Origin: Coprinellus micaceus
Taxonomy: Eukaryota > Basidiomycota > Agaricomycetes > Agaricales > Psathyrellaceae
Assembly: GCA_951394405.1 (NCBI GenBank)
Contig: OX596334.1
Coordinates: 4,216,001-4,280,000 of the forward strand
Reading direction: 5' to 3'
DNA length: 64,000 bases
Both the position numbers and the translations under genes were made by a program. This document shows positions 47,327 through 58,383 of the stretch, piece after piece (within the stretch, counting starts at the first letter, position 1; every line of letters begins with the position of its first letter). The notes below the pieces were generated by a model. It worked only from the letters and a program-made list of their open reading frames with translations. It was not told the origin of the DNA and did no database searches.

Positions 47327-48013
47327 GGATTCCAGGTGCGCATCAAACAATTGAGGTGACGGGGTTAGTAGGGGGGGTAAGGCCCAGAAAATAACTTCCG
47401 AATTCGGTAGCTGCTGGCAGGCAAGATTGGCGCCGAGCTGGAAGCTGTGCCGCGTCTTTGTGGCGTGGCACCTGGGTCTCCTCCACTCCCTCGTGTCCCT
47501 GTCAACCGTTGAACGGTCAGGCTTTCCCCAACTTCTTGTCGCCTTCAACGCCGGCTAGATGAACGCGACTCCCTAGAGTAGCGAGCTCTGACTATGTCAC
47601 TATGTCCAACTCTGACGAAGATTTCGGAGCGAGCCTTTCCCTCTGAGCCTACGGGATTTTCTTATCTCTTTCTCTGAGGAACGTGGAAATGCCACTTGTT
47701 TCACTGCCGCCACGATCCTTTTTCCGAATTCTTCCTTTTTGAACAGGAGTCATCCTCACCTTTCCTTTCACATTCCTTCATCCCCATTTTTTGTTCATTT
47801 TTCTGTCTTTTTCGCCGGGCGGCCCCACTCTGGTTATGGCCCCCCTTTCATCACGATCTTTCTTTGACTCTCCGGACCGTCGAGCCTTATTGGAGTATCT
47901 GTGCGTTCAAAGTGTGAGTATAACTACCCGGCCTGTAGACGAACCCTCCAACTTACTCCCCCAACCCTTTTAGCAATTACCTTTCTACCCGACCGTCGCT
48001 CGCCTTCATCACT

Positions 48014-48743
48014 ATGCATCCGTCTTGCATTCTCTGCGCGCATCCCCTCGACCCCGTCACTCGACCTCCTGGACGCATTATTTGCGGGCATGTGTACTGC
48101 ACATTTTGCTTGGATCATCTCGTTACGGACCGATCTCTCTGCCCCAGCAAGTGTCACACCGCTGTCCCGCTTCGCCCCCGCGACATTCGATCCCTTCACG
48201 TGTCCGTCGTCGATACCACGGAAGTGGAGGATGAGGAGGCCGTTGCCGAGTGAGTCCACCTCTTCATGAGTTGTCACATTCCCTATGCTAATTCTATGGT
48301 CAGCGTCATCAAGGCTGCGGCTGAAGAGCGTAGCGCATGCGCTTCCGCCGTTACGGTCAATACCACAGACGCCCGGATCCTCTCGGCCCTCATCTCGAGT
48401 CAACTGGGTTCTCTCGCCCGTTTCTCCGCCCTCACTCTCGCCGCTGTTTCGAAGAAGCAGCAAGTCGAAGGCCATCTTCAAGATGCCGGGCTGTATCTCG
48501 AGGGGATCCTAGAGAGGGAGCAATTGCTGATGGCTGAGCTAGTCGCACTGCAATCCAAGGTACGCCCTGCCCTCCTTCTCGTCGCTATTGCTTTCGTTGA
48601 TACCCATTTGATCACAGGTACGGGCGTTGAAATCAACAGCCAACTGTGCCTTCGTATTTCCGAGGTCGAAGCGCAACAGAGATGACGGCACAACTCTCGC
48701 TCGACCTGCGAAGAAACAGCGGGACGCATTAGGCGCTCATTAA
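48014..48743 (+). CDS. RING finger/coiled-coil protein (family member C, copy 2)
   Basis: This gene matches the one at 34767 in all three exons (48014-48249, 48304-48559, 48618-48743), both introns and flanks. It also encodes 205 residues with the C3HC4 RING (CILC, IICGHVYCTFC, CPSKC), a helical middle and a basic tail. No change from copy 1 was seen, so the duplication is young or the copies are homogenised. Both copies keep about 690 bp of common upstream sequence, so dosage rather than divergence would be the first effect. Confidence 0.82.
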
Positions 48744-48923
48744 GCGCTCTCCTCCCCTCACCACATCATCTCTATCCTGTTAGCGGTTTCGATTATGACC
48801 TGATTCATGCTTCCGGCCGTGTCACTGGACCGTCGCAGGCCCCAACCGGACAATTCACTCTACAACCTCACGTCACATCCCCTCCTTCCTTTAGTCGATT
48901 ATCTACCCTTTCGATTCATCATA

Positions 48924-48946
48924 TTAGATTAAGATTAGGATTAGGG
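48924..48946 (+). repeat. Telomere-like degenerate hexamers, copy 2
   Basis: Duplicate of the tract at 35677-35699, carried by the direct duplication. Short and degenerate. Confidence 0.3.
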
Positions 48947-49866
48947 CATTCATTCTTTTCTTCTACCCCACCCCTCCCTCGTCTAGCCAAGCCTACAAGG
49001 CACTCTTCCGACACTTGCTATTGACTCATACACTCCCCCCATCCACCTCTCCGATACTTCCCGTACGAGCTTCTGATACATCCTATCATGCACTCTCCTT
49101 GTACCTTCATAACCTGCCAATGTCGATCCTCCTCACTTTCCCCTCGCTCTCTTTGATATCGCTTGAGCCTCCTCCTGCGATCTGAATGCAACTAAGACCG
49201 GCGATGTGCGTTATGCCCCTGTCGCACTCACAAGTCGTTGGTCGTATTCAGGGGGGCCTGGTTCCGGCGCACATCCATACTGGGTGAGCGAGAGTGGGAG
49301 CTTGGGACTGGGCGGAAACCTTGATGTGAGTATGACGGTGAAGGCGAGGCTCGTGGTGGGCATTGAGGACGAGTATATGGCGTGCCGTGTGCGTTTTAAG
49401 CGCCCGTTAGAATTTAAGCGCTCGGCCGTCTTTAGATGTGACAATGGTCCCAATCGGTACGTCGGCTTTCAAGACATTGTCCACACGGCGCCTCCTGTCC
49501 ACCAACACGTCGAGCACGTAATGACCTTGAGTAGTGCGCTCATCATGCAGACAAAATCGTGGCGTAATCCTGTATCGTACACGGGTAAGGCAGAAGCTCG
49601 TCAAGAAGGTGTCGCCAAACCCAGAATGTCTATGCAAAGCACAGCAGGATAGTCTAGTGATTGTAATCGTACCCCTTGATAACTAAGGGCTAGCTACATC
49701 TGATTGCATCTGATAGACCCACGCCAACCGGCACTCTTGAGTGAGGTCGCCGTTACTCGACAGCTCAAAGTGGGGAGTCACGCCACCACCGCCATTTCTT
49801 CAATCCGCGTCCCTTGGGTTTCCGCCTGCATCTTCGAAGGGAACTGTGAATGTCATGATTCAAATC

Positions 49867-50628
49867 CTACGACGTTTGTGAGCTTAGAGGGGTTGCGTCA
49901 AGCTTCGGGGTACAGGTAGCGGATTCGGAGCGTCTCCGTGGGGGTAAAAAAGCCTTGCAAACAGGCAAGACGCGGACATCTTCCTCATCGTCTCCGTTCT
50001 TGTCAACAATCGTACCTTCCGGCAGAGAGAAGCAGTTGCTGTTACCAGACAGACGCTCGGCGTTTCGAAGCATGTCTTCACGTATCTTTTTACGATTAGG
50101 TACGGGAAAAGGGAAGATAAGGGTGACATCTATACCTGCTGTTTACGAGAATAGCGGCGGCGGCGCACGACCATCTCAGCGGTTGGATTGTATTTTATGT
50201 GGTATTCAACTCGAGCCCCGCCAAACGGGGAGTATAATATACGTCCTACGATGTCCACGGTACCAGAAATCGGTAGCCCCAGAGCCCGGGGCTTCACGCC
50301 TTCCTGTTCGAGGAATGCTTCCACGAATATTCCCTTGGCAAGCTGATTGCGGAGAGCATCGACCGAAAGCGAGAGATCGAGGTAGAAGTTTGAGATCGAG
50401 CGTGAGCCCGCTTCGGAGGAGTGCCCTTTGAACACAGCTTTGAAGAACGCCCGAACTATGCCCTGATATTTTGTTGAGACATAACTAATTATCGACGAAG
50501 AACGCAGACAGCTTGGTAGACTCGAGCTTGGACATTCTGCCTGGAGCAACTAGTTCTAAGGGACCGAAGAAGGCCTCTTCGACAGAACTGGATGCGCTCT
50601 GAAGATGCTCAGACGGTTGCGTTGACAT
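49867..50628 (-). CDS. Hypothetical multi-exon protein
   Basis: A chain from the ATG at 50628 (MSTQPSEHLQSASSS) runs through MSKLESTKLSAFF, then a second exon with GIVRAFFKAVFKGHSSEA and SISNFYLDLSLSVDALR, and after a gtatag...aag intron a third exon (IREDMLRNAERLSGN) that ends at the stop at 49867. The first intron would be only about 35 nt with a poor donor, so that junction is doubtful. The second exon has a faint similarity in layout to the FKSLFKGD...LDLSLP segment of the gene at 22708, perhaps a distant relation. No domain is recognised. It starts about 400 bp right of the duplication border. Confidence 0.4.
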
Positions 50629-51588
50629 TCGGAGGAGGAAGAGAGTGATGGGGTGATAGGAAGGCCAAACAAGGGATATTATACACTTCTGAAACCTAGG
50701 GGTGCCGAATGTGCGACGGGGGAAAAATGCACACCATTTTCGACCAGGCATGGTTCTAAGGCAACGCAAATTCTCCAAGTAGTACACTTGGCCCACTGCC
50801 AGTGAGCGTCACGGTCACGGTCGGCTCGAGGCAATCATGATCCCATCATTCTCCGTTTCAAGAGTTACATACTCGATTGGGAAAAGGGTCTCCTTCCTTT
50901 CACCACCACTGCCCAGCTGCGGCCCCCAGCATGAAGAGAGTCCCTTGTCGCAGAAGAACGGAGTATCTCTTCGCGCCGTACAAAATACAGGCTTCCATCA
51001 GGAAGGTAAGTTCATCCGGACACCATCCAAATTGTTGGGGTTAACGAACAGAACCTACAGGTGTCATCGTCTGGCCGCCGCTTTCCTTTGAGAGCCAGCC
51101 CTGCTGTCAGGCGTCCAATGAAGATAGTCGTACTTGAAGCATCCAAGGCAAAGTATGCTTTCAAGCGGAGGAAGTCGAATTACTGTGTACGTCGCAAAAT
51201 ATCCTTTAACTGTGAACGTCGCTCATGATCTTGTCGAACGTAGGGTAAGCTTCGCGACCGCCGTCGTTTTTCGCTTCGGTATAGGTCGCCCGAGGGGAAC
51301 AACATTTATTTTACCCAGAAGCCGCTTGCTTCCGCTATAGGATCCTCCCCAACCGGCCCCGTTTCAGCTTGCGACCCAGCTCCGCTTCACGGCTCATTCA
51401 CTCCGAGGCGAGACCTTTCCTTCAACGACTCGTGGAGTGGACTGCCCTCCTACCGTGAAAGGCGCTCACCCGTCTTGGGCACTCCATCACCAATCGTTCG
51501 CCTCAAGTCTCCGTCCCACCCAGGACGCCCTCCGAGCGGACCTTGTCCGTCCTCTCCCTTGCTCCCCCCGCGCCTATCGAAGTCTAGG
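50629..51588. other. Intergenic, no convincing gene
   Basis: Short frames only. The right part is pyrimidine-rich and is probably the leader of the gene at 51589. Confidence 0.35.
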
Positions 51589-51999
51589 ATGCCTGCAAAG
51601 CCGACCCCACCTCCCCTTTCCATAAAGCGTGGATCGGGCTCGCAGAAAGGCAAGCTCGGAGGTGATAGAAAGACCCCAGATGCGATCACTACTGCTGACG
51701 CTAAGTCCCTCAAGTTCCGCCGTTTCGAGGCTGGGGTCACCAGCGGCAGGAACACCATTTGGTATGAGTCGTGCTCTTCGAATCCAATCCAAACCCCTTC
51801 AATCGATTCCGAGACTCAGCCTGGAGAGCTCTACCTTCATTTTCACCACGGGGGACATCAAATGTGGGTGATGGGGAGTGGGGGCGACTGGCTCAAAGCG
51901 AGGGAGGGACAGTACCATCCCCAAGACGATGGGGTGACGCTTCATATTCGCCCGTCTGCTGAGCCTCTGTGGCGCCACAGGACAGCCTCTAATCACTAG
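51589..51999 (+). CDS. Small hypothetical protein
   Basis: A single-exon frame of 136 residues from the ATG of MPAKPTPPPLSIKRGSG. The frame is open further upstream, but the ATG sits after a pyrimidine-rich leader. The first 45 residues are basic and Pro/Ser/Lys-rich. The rest has a compact, Trp/His-rich look (NTIWYESCSS, ELYLHFHHGGHQMWVMGSG) and ends RTASNH. I do not recognise a family. Support is the protein-like composition. It converges with the transposase gene at 52127. Confidence 0.45.
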   Translation: MPAKPTPPPLSIKRGSGSQKGKLGGDRKTPDAITTADAKSLKFRRFEAGVTSGRNTIWYESCSSNPIQTPSIDSETQPGELYLHFHHGGHQMWVMGSGGDWLKAREGQYHPQDDGVTLHIRPSAEPLWRHRTASNH

Positions 52000-52126
52000 C
52001 TCGCCTTTCTTACCTCAATCTCACCGTTCTTCCCCCCCAATTCATGCCACTGTCCTACCGTACCTCGCCCTTCCAGTCCCCGTACTATTCCGCGATTGTG
52101 ATGATACCTTGCGTAGAAGATGTATT

Positions 52127-55100
52127 TCATGTACTGCGTTCATTATCCACGTCCATATCCAAATCTACTTCGTCCACATCCTCCTCATTGATGTCGTCGT
52201 CGAACTGAAGACTGGATGCTTCGAAGAGGAAATCCATGTCCTTGATCCCGGGCCCGCTACTTTCTAACTGGGTTTTCAACTGAATCAAATCAAAGCCACC
52301 GATTAGACTGAGAGAATTCGTGAAATGATGAATACATGGACCAACGCACCCTATCAAGCGGCAGAATGTGATATGCGGACGAGCCGAAGCCCTCCAAGCG
52401 TCCAAGTTCTGTCCTGGCGAAATGGCAGACGATCTGGGAGGGTCGAATGACATAGGCACTTTCGTCGTATTCCGTTGACCACAACGAGCCTCCAATATGA
52501 CCATGCTTTCGAAACCAATCTCGTTCGATCACCTCCCTCGAAAGCGACTTCAGGCAGCGGACGATGCAGAAAGTCTCCTGGCGAACAGAGGGTACATCCT
52601 CCGTCCGGACTTCTCTTTGATGTTGGAAGACCCCCTCTAATCTCGCGGGTCGATAAGGAAGGCCGCACGGGCTCGTGACACCCAATAAGACGTTGCTATC
52701 CCCGACAGACTGTCTAGCCGGTCTATAAGTTGTACCATTTTGCTTTAGCGACGCAAGTCGTGTGGCGGAAGCGTGAAGGAGAATGAACTTCACGTTTGGT
52801 GGAGGGGGGGGGAGGTGAATGGGCAGGTATCCGATTACATTGTCGGGTTCAGAATTGAGCGTTGAGGCCAAAGCTTCGAGTTCCACTTCTAAGAGCCGTA
52901 TCTCCTGGCAACGCCCTCCGGAACTCGGGATGGAAGGCGGCACCTCGTCGTGAGAGCTCCGGGCGATATCGTGCAGGCGGGTACCACGGGCGTCGGGGTT
53001 GACTAGTTTGTGGAGCTTGGTATACATGTTGGAGATAACTTCGCGTATCGTTCCGAGAGAAAGAAGTGAGAGGAGGTTGGCAGCGCGCGATGCGGCGAAC
53101 ATGAATGTGGCCTCGATTTCGCCTTAACCGAAATTAGTCGAGAAGTTAGTCGAAGGTTAGCAAAGCGAGGTGAGGCGACACACCAAAGCGTTTGTTAGTT
53201 TTGATTTGCTGAAGCGTGTAGTTGAACCTCTCCCAACCAAATCCTCTTGCCTGAGGTGACGGACCCCAGAGCCGCAGGAAATCGGGAACATGCATCGCGT
53301 AATGATGATTGGCGGTGATCACCGCCTCCCGGTACAGATTCTTCATCGTAATCAAGTATCGACCAATGAGAACTCGATACTCCTCGATGAGCTGGGGAGA
53401 GGTCACCATCATACTACCAGCTTCGACGGCGCGAACGAGATCAAGGTAGTTGAGCAGCATGGCAAACCAACGCGAGTCCTCCGGCTGTCGGCCCCAGATA
53501 CGAATCAGAGTCACGACGAGGTGAATCGTACAGAGGGTCCTCCACTGATCAGCGCTAAGTTTGCCCTGCTTTTTCTGCCCCACACGGATTGGCGCCGCGT
53601 CTACCCACCTGGGGAGCACTAGCCTGCCCATATCGACTGCTACCTCCCCGAGCACAGACTTTCCCAACACCACAGTGCGACTGCGCTTTTTCTTCTTTTT
53701 CGCGGTTTTCTTCACGGCATGATGGGCGCGCTGGACAAAAACGGTAAATAAGCGTCGTGTTCACGGGGCCAACGAGTTAAAAGAGAAGAATCCGCACCCA
53801 GGTGTCCAACAAAGCAATTAGATCTGCCTTATTAGCGTCCGGCTGGAAGGGCAGCTTTCTCTTGTCGCACAACGCCACCAGGATGGCCTTTTTGAGAGAG
53901 TTGAGCTTCAGTCCGCGCGCGAGGAAGTCTTCACCCGCGTCCAACATGTCTCCCGAAGATTCAGATGGGAGGAGAATTGGACCGTCTCCTGTCGAGGTCC
54001 CTGGTACAGATGCCAATAGTGAATCCGTGGGGTCATACGTCCTTGAAACACGGGTCACCTGGTTACCAGCGATCTCGTCGTCGGCGGGCTCCGCCCAGAA
54101 TGGACCTTGTCGATCTCTCTGCATGGGTGCGAGGAGGGGGTGGGTTAATAACACTGCTTAGCGTACGTTAGAAACGCACCCATTTGGCTAATTCGCGGAC
54201 CAGATCCCTTTTACGACCACCACGTCTGAGGTCGTTCTCTAGGCAGAGGTAGAAAAGAACCTCCTTTCGTGACTTAGACAAAGTTTCCCAGTTGGAGAAC
54301 TCCAAAGCCCGCCTTGCAATCTCCATCGCTTCGGCAGCCGGCTGCGAGGGCATCTTGGCATGGGGTTTGAGCGTACCGTCACCGTCCTCGAATTCGACGT
54401 CCATTCCCCAAACAAAACGACAATGGCGCTGGAAAAGTCCCAGAAAGAAGTTGTGCATGGTGTCGACGACAGTTGATTTTATGGGGTCGAAGTAAGGGAG
54501 GCGGAGGAGGGGAGAATAGCGGATTCCATGGTTCTTGAACAACTCCTCTTGTGTCTTCTCGTTCGGCGCTTCCTTCCACTGATCGGCCCAGTGTCGATGT
54601 TGTTCTGGGGTTCTTCTCGGCCACGACTCCGGCGTAAAGTTCTCGATGCTGGCTAGAGGCAGCCAACAGCACGTGCAGAAAAATCGAGAGGTCGGTGATC
54701 CAAACCCGCATAACTGGCGGGAGCCCAGAGCATCGCACATAATCAGTAAAATAGCCGCCCGAACCAGCACTCCCATCCTCCGGGATGTACGGGTGTAACG
54801 AACACCAGGGTTCCAGAACTTCAGGAAGTCCTCCACCACAAGAGCGACGTAGTGGTTGATCTGAGAGGTTGACGGCTTTCCGGGTCCAGGAATGACCCCG
54901 ACGAGATACACGTTCTCAGGTTTTTGACGCTCTTCTAGGGGTAGATTGAGGCAGAACAGGTATATACCAGTCGACGACGCGGATTGCTTCGCCGTTCTGT
55001 TCCCGCCAGGATTGAACCCATCGACTGTCAGCCCAAAGGCGAGTCGGATTTCGTTGTCTGGACAGTCGAACATCGACTTGTTGTCGGGCCATCGGAAGTC

Positions 55101-56399
55101 TTGAACTGCCTTTGAGTTGAGGACGTCGTCAACCAATGCATCGGCGCTTGTATTGCCCCATCGTGTATGAAATTCTGTCCTCCTTCTATCCAAAGTGGCC
55201 TCGATGTGCGGGCGACAAATCCAGCGGCCTACCCATTGAATCATGTCTTGGTGAAGGTACGAAGTGATGGGCTGGTGTCTCTCCTCCCCGTCAACGATGC
55301 GGGGCCGGGTGAGCTTTCCGTTGCATGGAGGGGACGTTGGAGTTTTCTGGTATGGGCAGTGGCTTGGGGGAGTGGTGCTGATAGGCATGAGGTTATAGCA
55401 GTCGCCACACACAACGTAACGGTGAACATGCGGGTCGAGGTCGAATGCCGCCAGGACTCCTTTCATCGTGCGTGGGATCGATTTGGCGAGTTGTGTTAGA
55501 TGCTCGGGAGGGAGTAGGCCGTCCAGGGCACGGATCTGATCTTGGAGGAGGGCCAAGACCACTTCACATCTTGAATTCGAGGTGTTGAAAACGAGGTGAA
55601 GGACGAGGACGAGGAGCAGCCCCGAAAGCACAAATCGCGAATAGGTGGGGTCCCCCATGTTGTATAACTGCAAGTATCGCGCTAGACGGGGGAGCCTTAG
55701 CACACATCGTGAGGGGAAAGGGAGACGGGTTTAGCCTGTACGCTTACTTGTGTCAATGATCAGTGTCGTTCCTATACTCGACTGAGTTGGGGTTGGAAGC
55801 ACCCCGTACTTCTGGCGGTGCAAGTCCACTTTCCACCCGTACATAGTGTTCAAGCTGTAAATGACGTTCTTCTGGACTGACCGAAGGTGAACCTGGTAGT
55901 TCGATTCCTCCGAAATGCTCTCTAGATGAGCTAGCCGCTGTGCCCAGGCGTGAAGGCGAGTCTCTTGTTCAAGAAATAGGGAGTTCGCTGGTGCTTGGAC
56001 AAGATGGTAGGGCGGCGCGTTGAAGAGACCATGATACTTGTATGGGAGTTCCATCGGCTTGATATTCGAGGTGCCAAATTCCAGATCGAATGGTTTGTTG
56101 AACGAGGTCCCCAGGAGTTGGTAGCGAATGTCCTGAATCTCCAGCCGAGAACTTGAAATATCGACCGCGGCCGTCAAGGGTGAAGGTAAAGCGGATCCGG
56201 TGCTGCTTGAGGGAGGTACGAGGGGGTTCTCGTGGGCGGGGTCGATATAGTTAGTGACCGTCGAGGAGGAGGGATGAGATTCGTCGGCGCCTATCTCCCC
56301 AACCGATCTCTTCAATTGATGAACCCGATATACATTGCCGCTAAGGATGACACCTTCTTCGTCCTCAGCAAGACATCGCTTGCACAGACATAGCGGCAT
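52127..56399 (-). CDS. Tnp2-type (CACTA/EnSpm) transposase, complete reading frame
   Basis: Six exons (56399-55748, 55681-54180, 54118-53798, 53730-53184, 53122-52350, 52279-52127) close in one frame to 1,315 residues with no internal stop. The N-terminus has a Cys pair module (MPLCLCKRCLAEDEE). The middle is the Tnp2 transposase domain: LAFGLTVDGFNPGGNRTAK, then QLCGFGSPTSRFFCTCCW, then PYFDPIKSTVVDTMHNFFLG, with acidic residues fitting a DDE-type core. A SAP-like helix pair follows (LKKAILVALCDK, KADLIALLDTW), then a lysine-rich run. The block around FGWERFNYTLQQIKTNKRFG joins across an intron to EIEATFM, the family's C-terminal signature. An acidic tail ends DMDVDNERST. The intact frame suggests recent activity. 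Ends of the element with CACTA termini were not found. Confidence 0.85.
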
Positions 56400-56841
56400 G
56401 AAGCCAGAGGGGAGGAGAGCAGAGGGTCTGGGGGGGATAGTACAGGGAGGCTCAGCGGCTCATGGTCGAAGAGAGAAGAGCCAGGTGGGACTGATGATCA
56501 AAGCTCAACATGTGAACCCGCCAAGTTCGAGAAATGATCCTCACACGCCTGCCAGTTCCAGATTTTCAGATTTACGAAAGTCTCGCATTTTTATGGATTA
56601 AGAGGATATAATACTTCCAGGTGCCTAAGCAAGAAAGGAAGAGATGAAGAGATAGTAGGAGAGACGAAGCTATTACGGCGTGGTGTATACACGAACGGAC
56701 CGGGAAAGTGGCTTAGGTGACGCAATGGTGCAACATAAATTTGAATCGGGAGCTGGAACGTTCAATAGGCGAAAAAGAATAATACGGGAAGGTAAGTGCT
56801 GATCAGAATTGGGCTTTGATCGCGAACACTTGAAGATGGCT
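56400..56841. other. Upstream region of the transposase, no gene
   Basis: An AT-richer 440-bp stretch lies between the transposase start and the end of the Pro-rich gene. Probably promoter sequence; no specific site is claimed. Confidence 0.35.
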
Positions 56842-57766
56842 CTAGTTGTGACGAAGGTGCTTGATGGTCGAGGCGGCGAGGTCAGCGATGTGGTACATAT
56901 GTTGGATCATAAGTTCCAAGTTGTGCTCTGCCACCTTTGAACGCATGTCAGCATATGCAACTGCATCTGGTATAGTCTGGAATGAAAAGGGACGCACCAT
57001 TCCCGCACGTCCATTTGTGCGTCGGCCCCTAAACCTCACATCATCATACATAGGCCGGATCGTTTCGTCGGAGGAGGTTGACATGCGAGAAGAGCCCGGG
57101 TCAATCGACATGGTACTAGATGAGGAGGAATCAACTGACATGGTGTAGAGGGACGAGGTCGTATCCACGGACATTGTATCGTTGGAACTGTCGACAGACA
57201 TTGGCATGACGAAGGGTCGTATCCTAGCGACCCTGTTTGGGAGGGGAAGCACAGGGCGATGTACAACAGGACGTTGAGGCAGAGGTGGCACGGGCCGCCG
57301 GAGGATGGGTTGAATGGGGCGCTGGACGGCAGGACGTTGTGGGAGAGGGTGGAGGGGGCGCTGGGGGATAGATCGACCAGACGGTTCAACGGAGTGGTTT
57401 GGAGCGGCGTGGTCGGGGCGTTTCTCAATAGGACGAGTATGCGGCTTGGGCCCGAGGGGGAGGTGCAGGGCTTCAGAGGCTGCCGATCTTTCAGAGACGT
57501 TTTCAGCCCAGCGAGCGATTTGCCGCATCTGAGGGCAAAGTCAGCGAACTTCTTGGACTCTTGAAAGCATAGGAACGTACCTTACGGCCGCGACGTTGAT
57601 GTCCGTGACCAGGACGGCTGCCGGTCTTGCTCTGAGAAGGGGATCCAGGGGAAGGTAACAGGTTGAGATGGTCCATACTATCGGCTTTCCTTTCCTTCTG
57701 AGCTTGGGATGGATGACGAGTAGAACGAACACTGGACGTGTGACGAGATGAACGAACGCTGGGCAT
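56842..57766 (-). CDS. Hypothetical protein with Pro-rich and Ser/Asp repeats
   Basis: Exons 57766-57581 and 57528-56842 join across a gtacgt...cag intron in phase 0 to 290 residues from MPSVRSSRHTSSVRS. A basic N-terminus is followed by degenerate repeats of the type RPVxPLPQRPxxxRP (for example QRPLHPLPQRPAVQRP, RPVPPLPQRPVVHRP). Then come MSVDSSNDT-like units (MSVDTTSS, MSVDSSSSS, MSIDPGSS), and finally a helical end (HNLELMIQHMYHIADLAAS). No catalytic domain is visible. It lies just upstream of the transposase in the same orientation, so it could be an accessory gene of the CACTA element or an unrelated neighbour; the sequence does not decide this. Confidence 0.5.
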
Positions 57767-58383
57767 AGTGACCGAGGATGGAAGTGACTGTAAGAGGATA
57801 GGGTGAGTGGTAATGAAGAGTAGGGGGGTAAGCAGGAAAAGCGTGTCGTTACCAGGCGATTATAGTCACGTTTTGGGCGCGGAGTAAGGAAGTGCCTTCG
57901 TCAGATGTGGCATCCACGCATCATGTTGAAAGAGGAGTCAACGGGAAGAGCCAGCCGAAAATAGGAACTGAAAGACGAGGGAGGGGACCTTGGCCACGTT
58001 TTCCAGAGAAAGCGATAAGAAAGAAATCCGGTAACTTCGAAGGGAATAAACAACTCCCCTGTGAACTCGCGTCAGAGTTCGGAAATCGTTGCCCTCCGGA
58101 GTGTCGTATTCATTGGGCGGGTTTCGAGGGCTTGGGGGACATGACGGAGTGGAGAAGAGCCTGAGAACACTGGCCGCGACACCATCCGGTCTAGCTCGGT
58201 GTCAATGCATCTGCCAGGAGCTGCCTAGTTTGGGAATTCCTTCCCTATCTCGGTGACGCGCCTCGCGCCCTCCAGCGCTTGGCTCTTTGGCGCCCAGAAT
58301 CCCGCGCACTAAACCCTTTGGGGTCTGCGCCATCTCTCGATACCAACATAAAGTCACGGCATTGGGTCTTCCATTCATCCACC
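57767..58383. other. Intergenic, no convincing gene
   Basis: Short frames only. This is the promoter side of the Pro-rich gene. Confidence 0.3.

Larger units (their letters stand above)
47327..49472 (+). repeat. Direct segmental duplication, right copy (2,146 bp)
   Basis: Second copy of 34080-36225, same orientation, offset 13,247 bp, no indel and the same translations. The left border lies at TCGGGATTCCAGG and the right border after CGGCTTTCAA, where this copy continues with GACATTGTCC instead of CCCTTTCTC. It carries a complete RING/coiled-coil gene. Confidence 0.92.

Noticed and set aside
49840..49890. B-box-like GATTCAAATCC
   Set aside because: No A-box or cloverleaf upstream; chance match.
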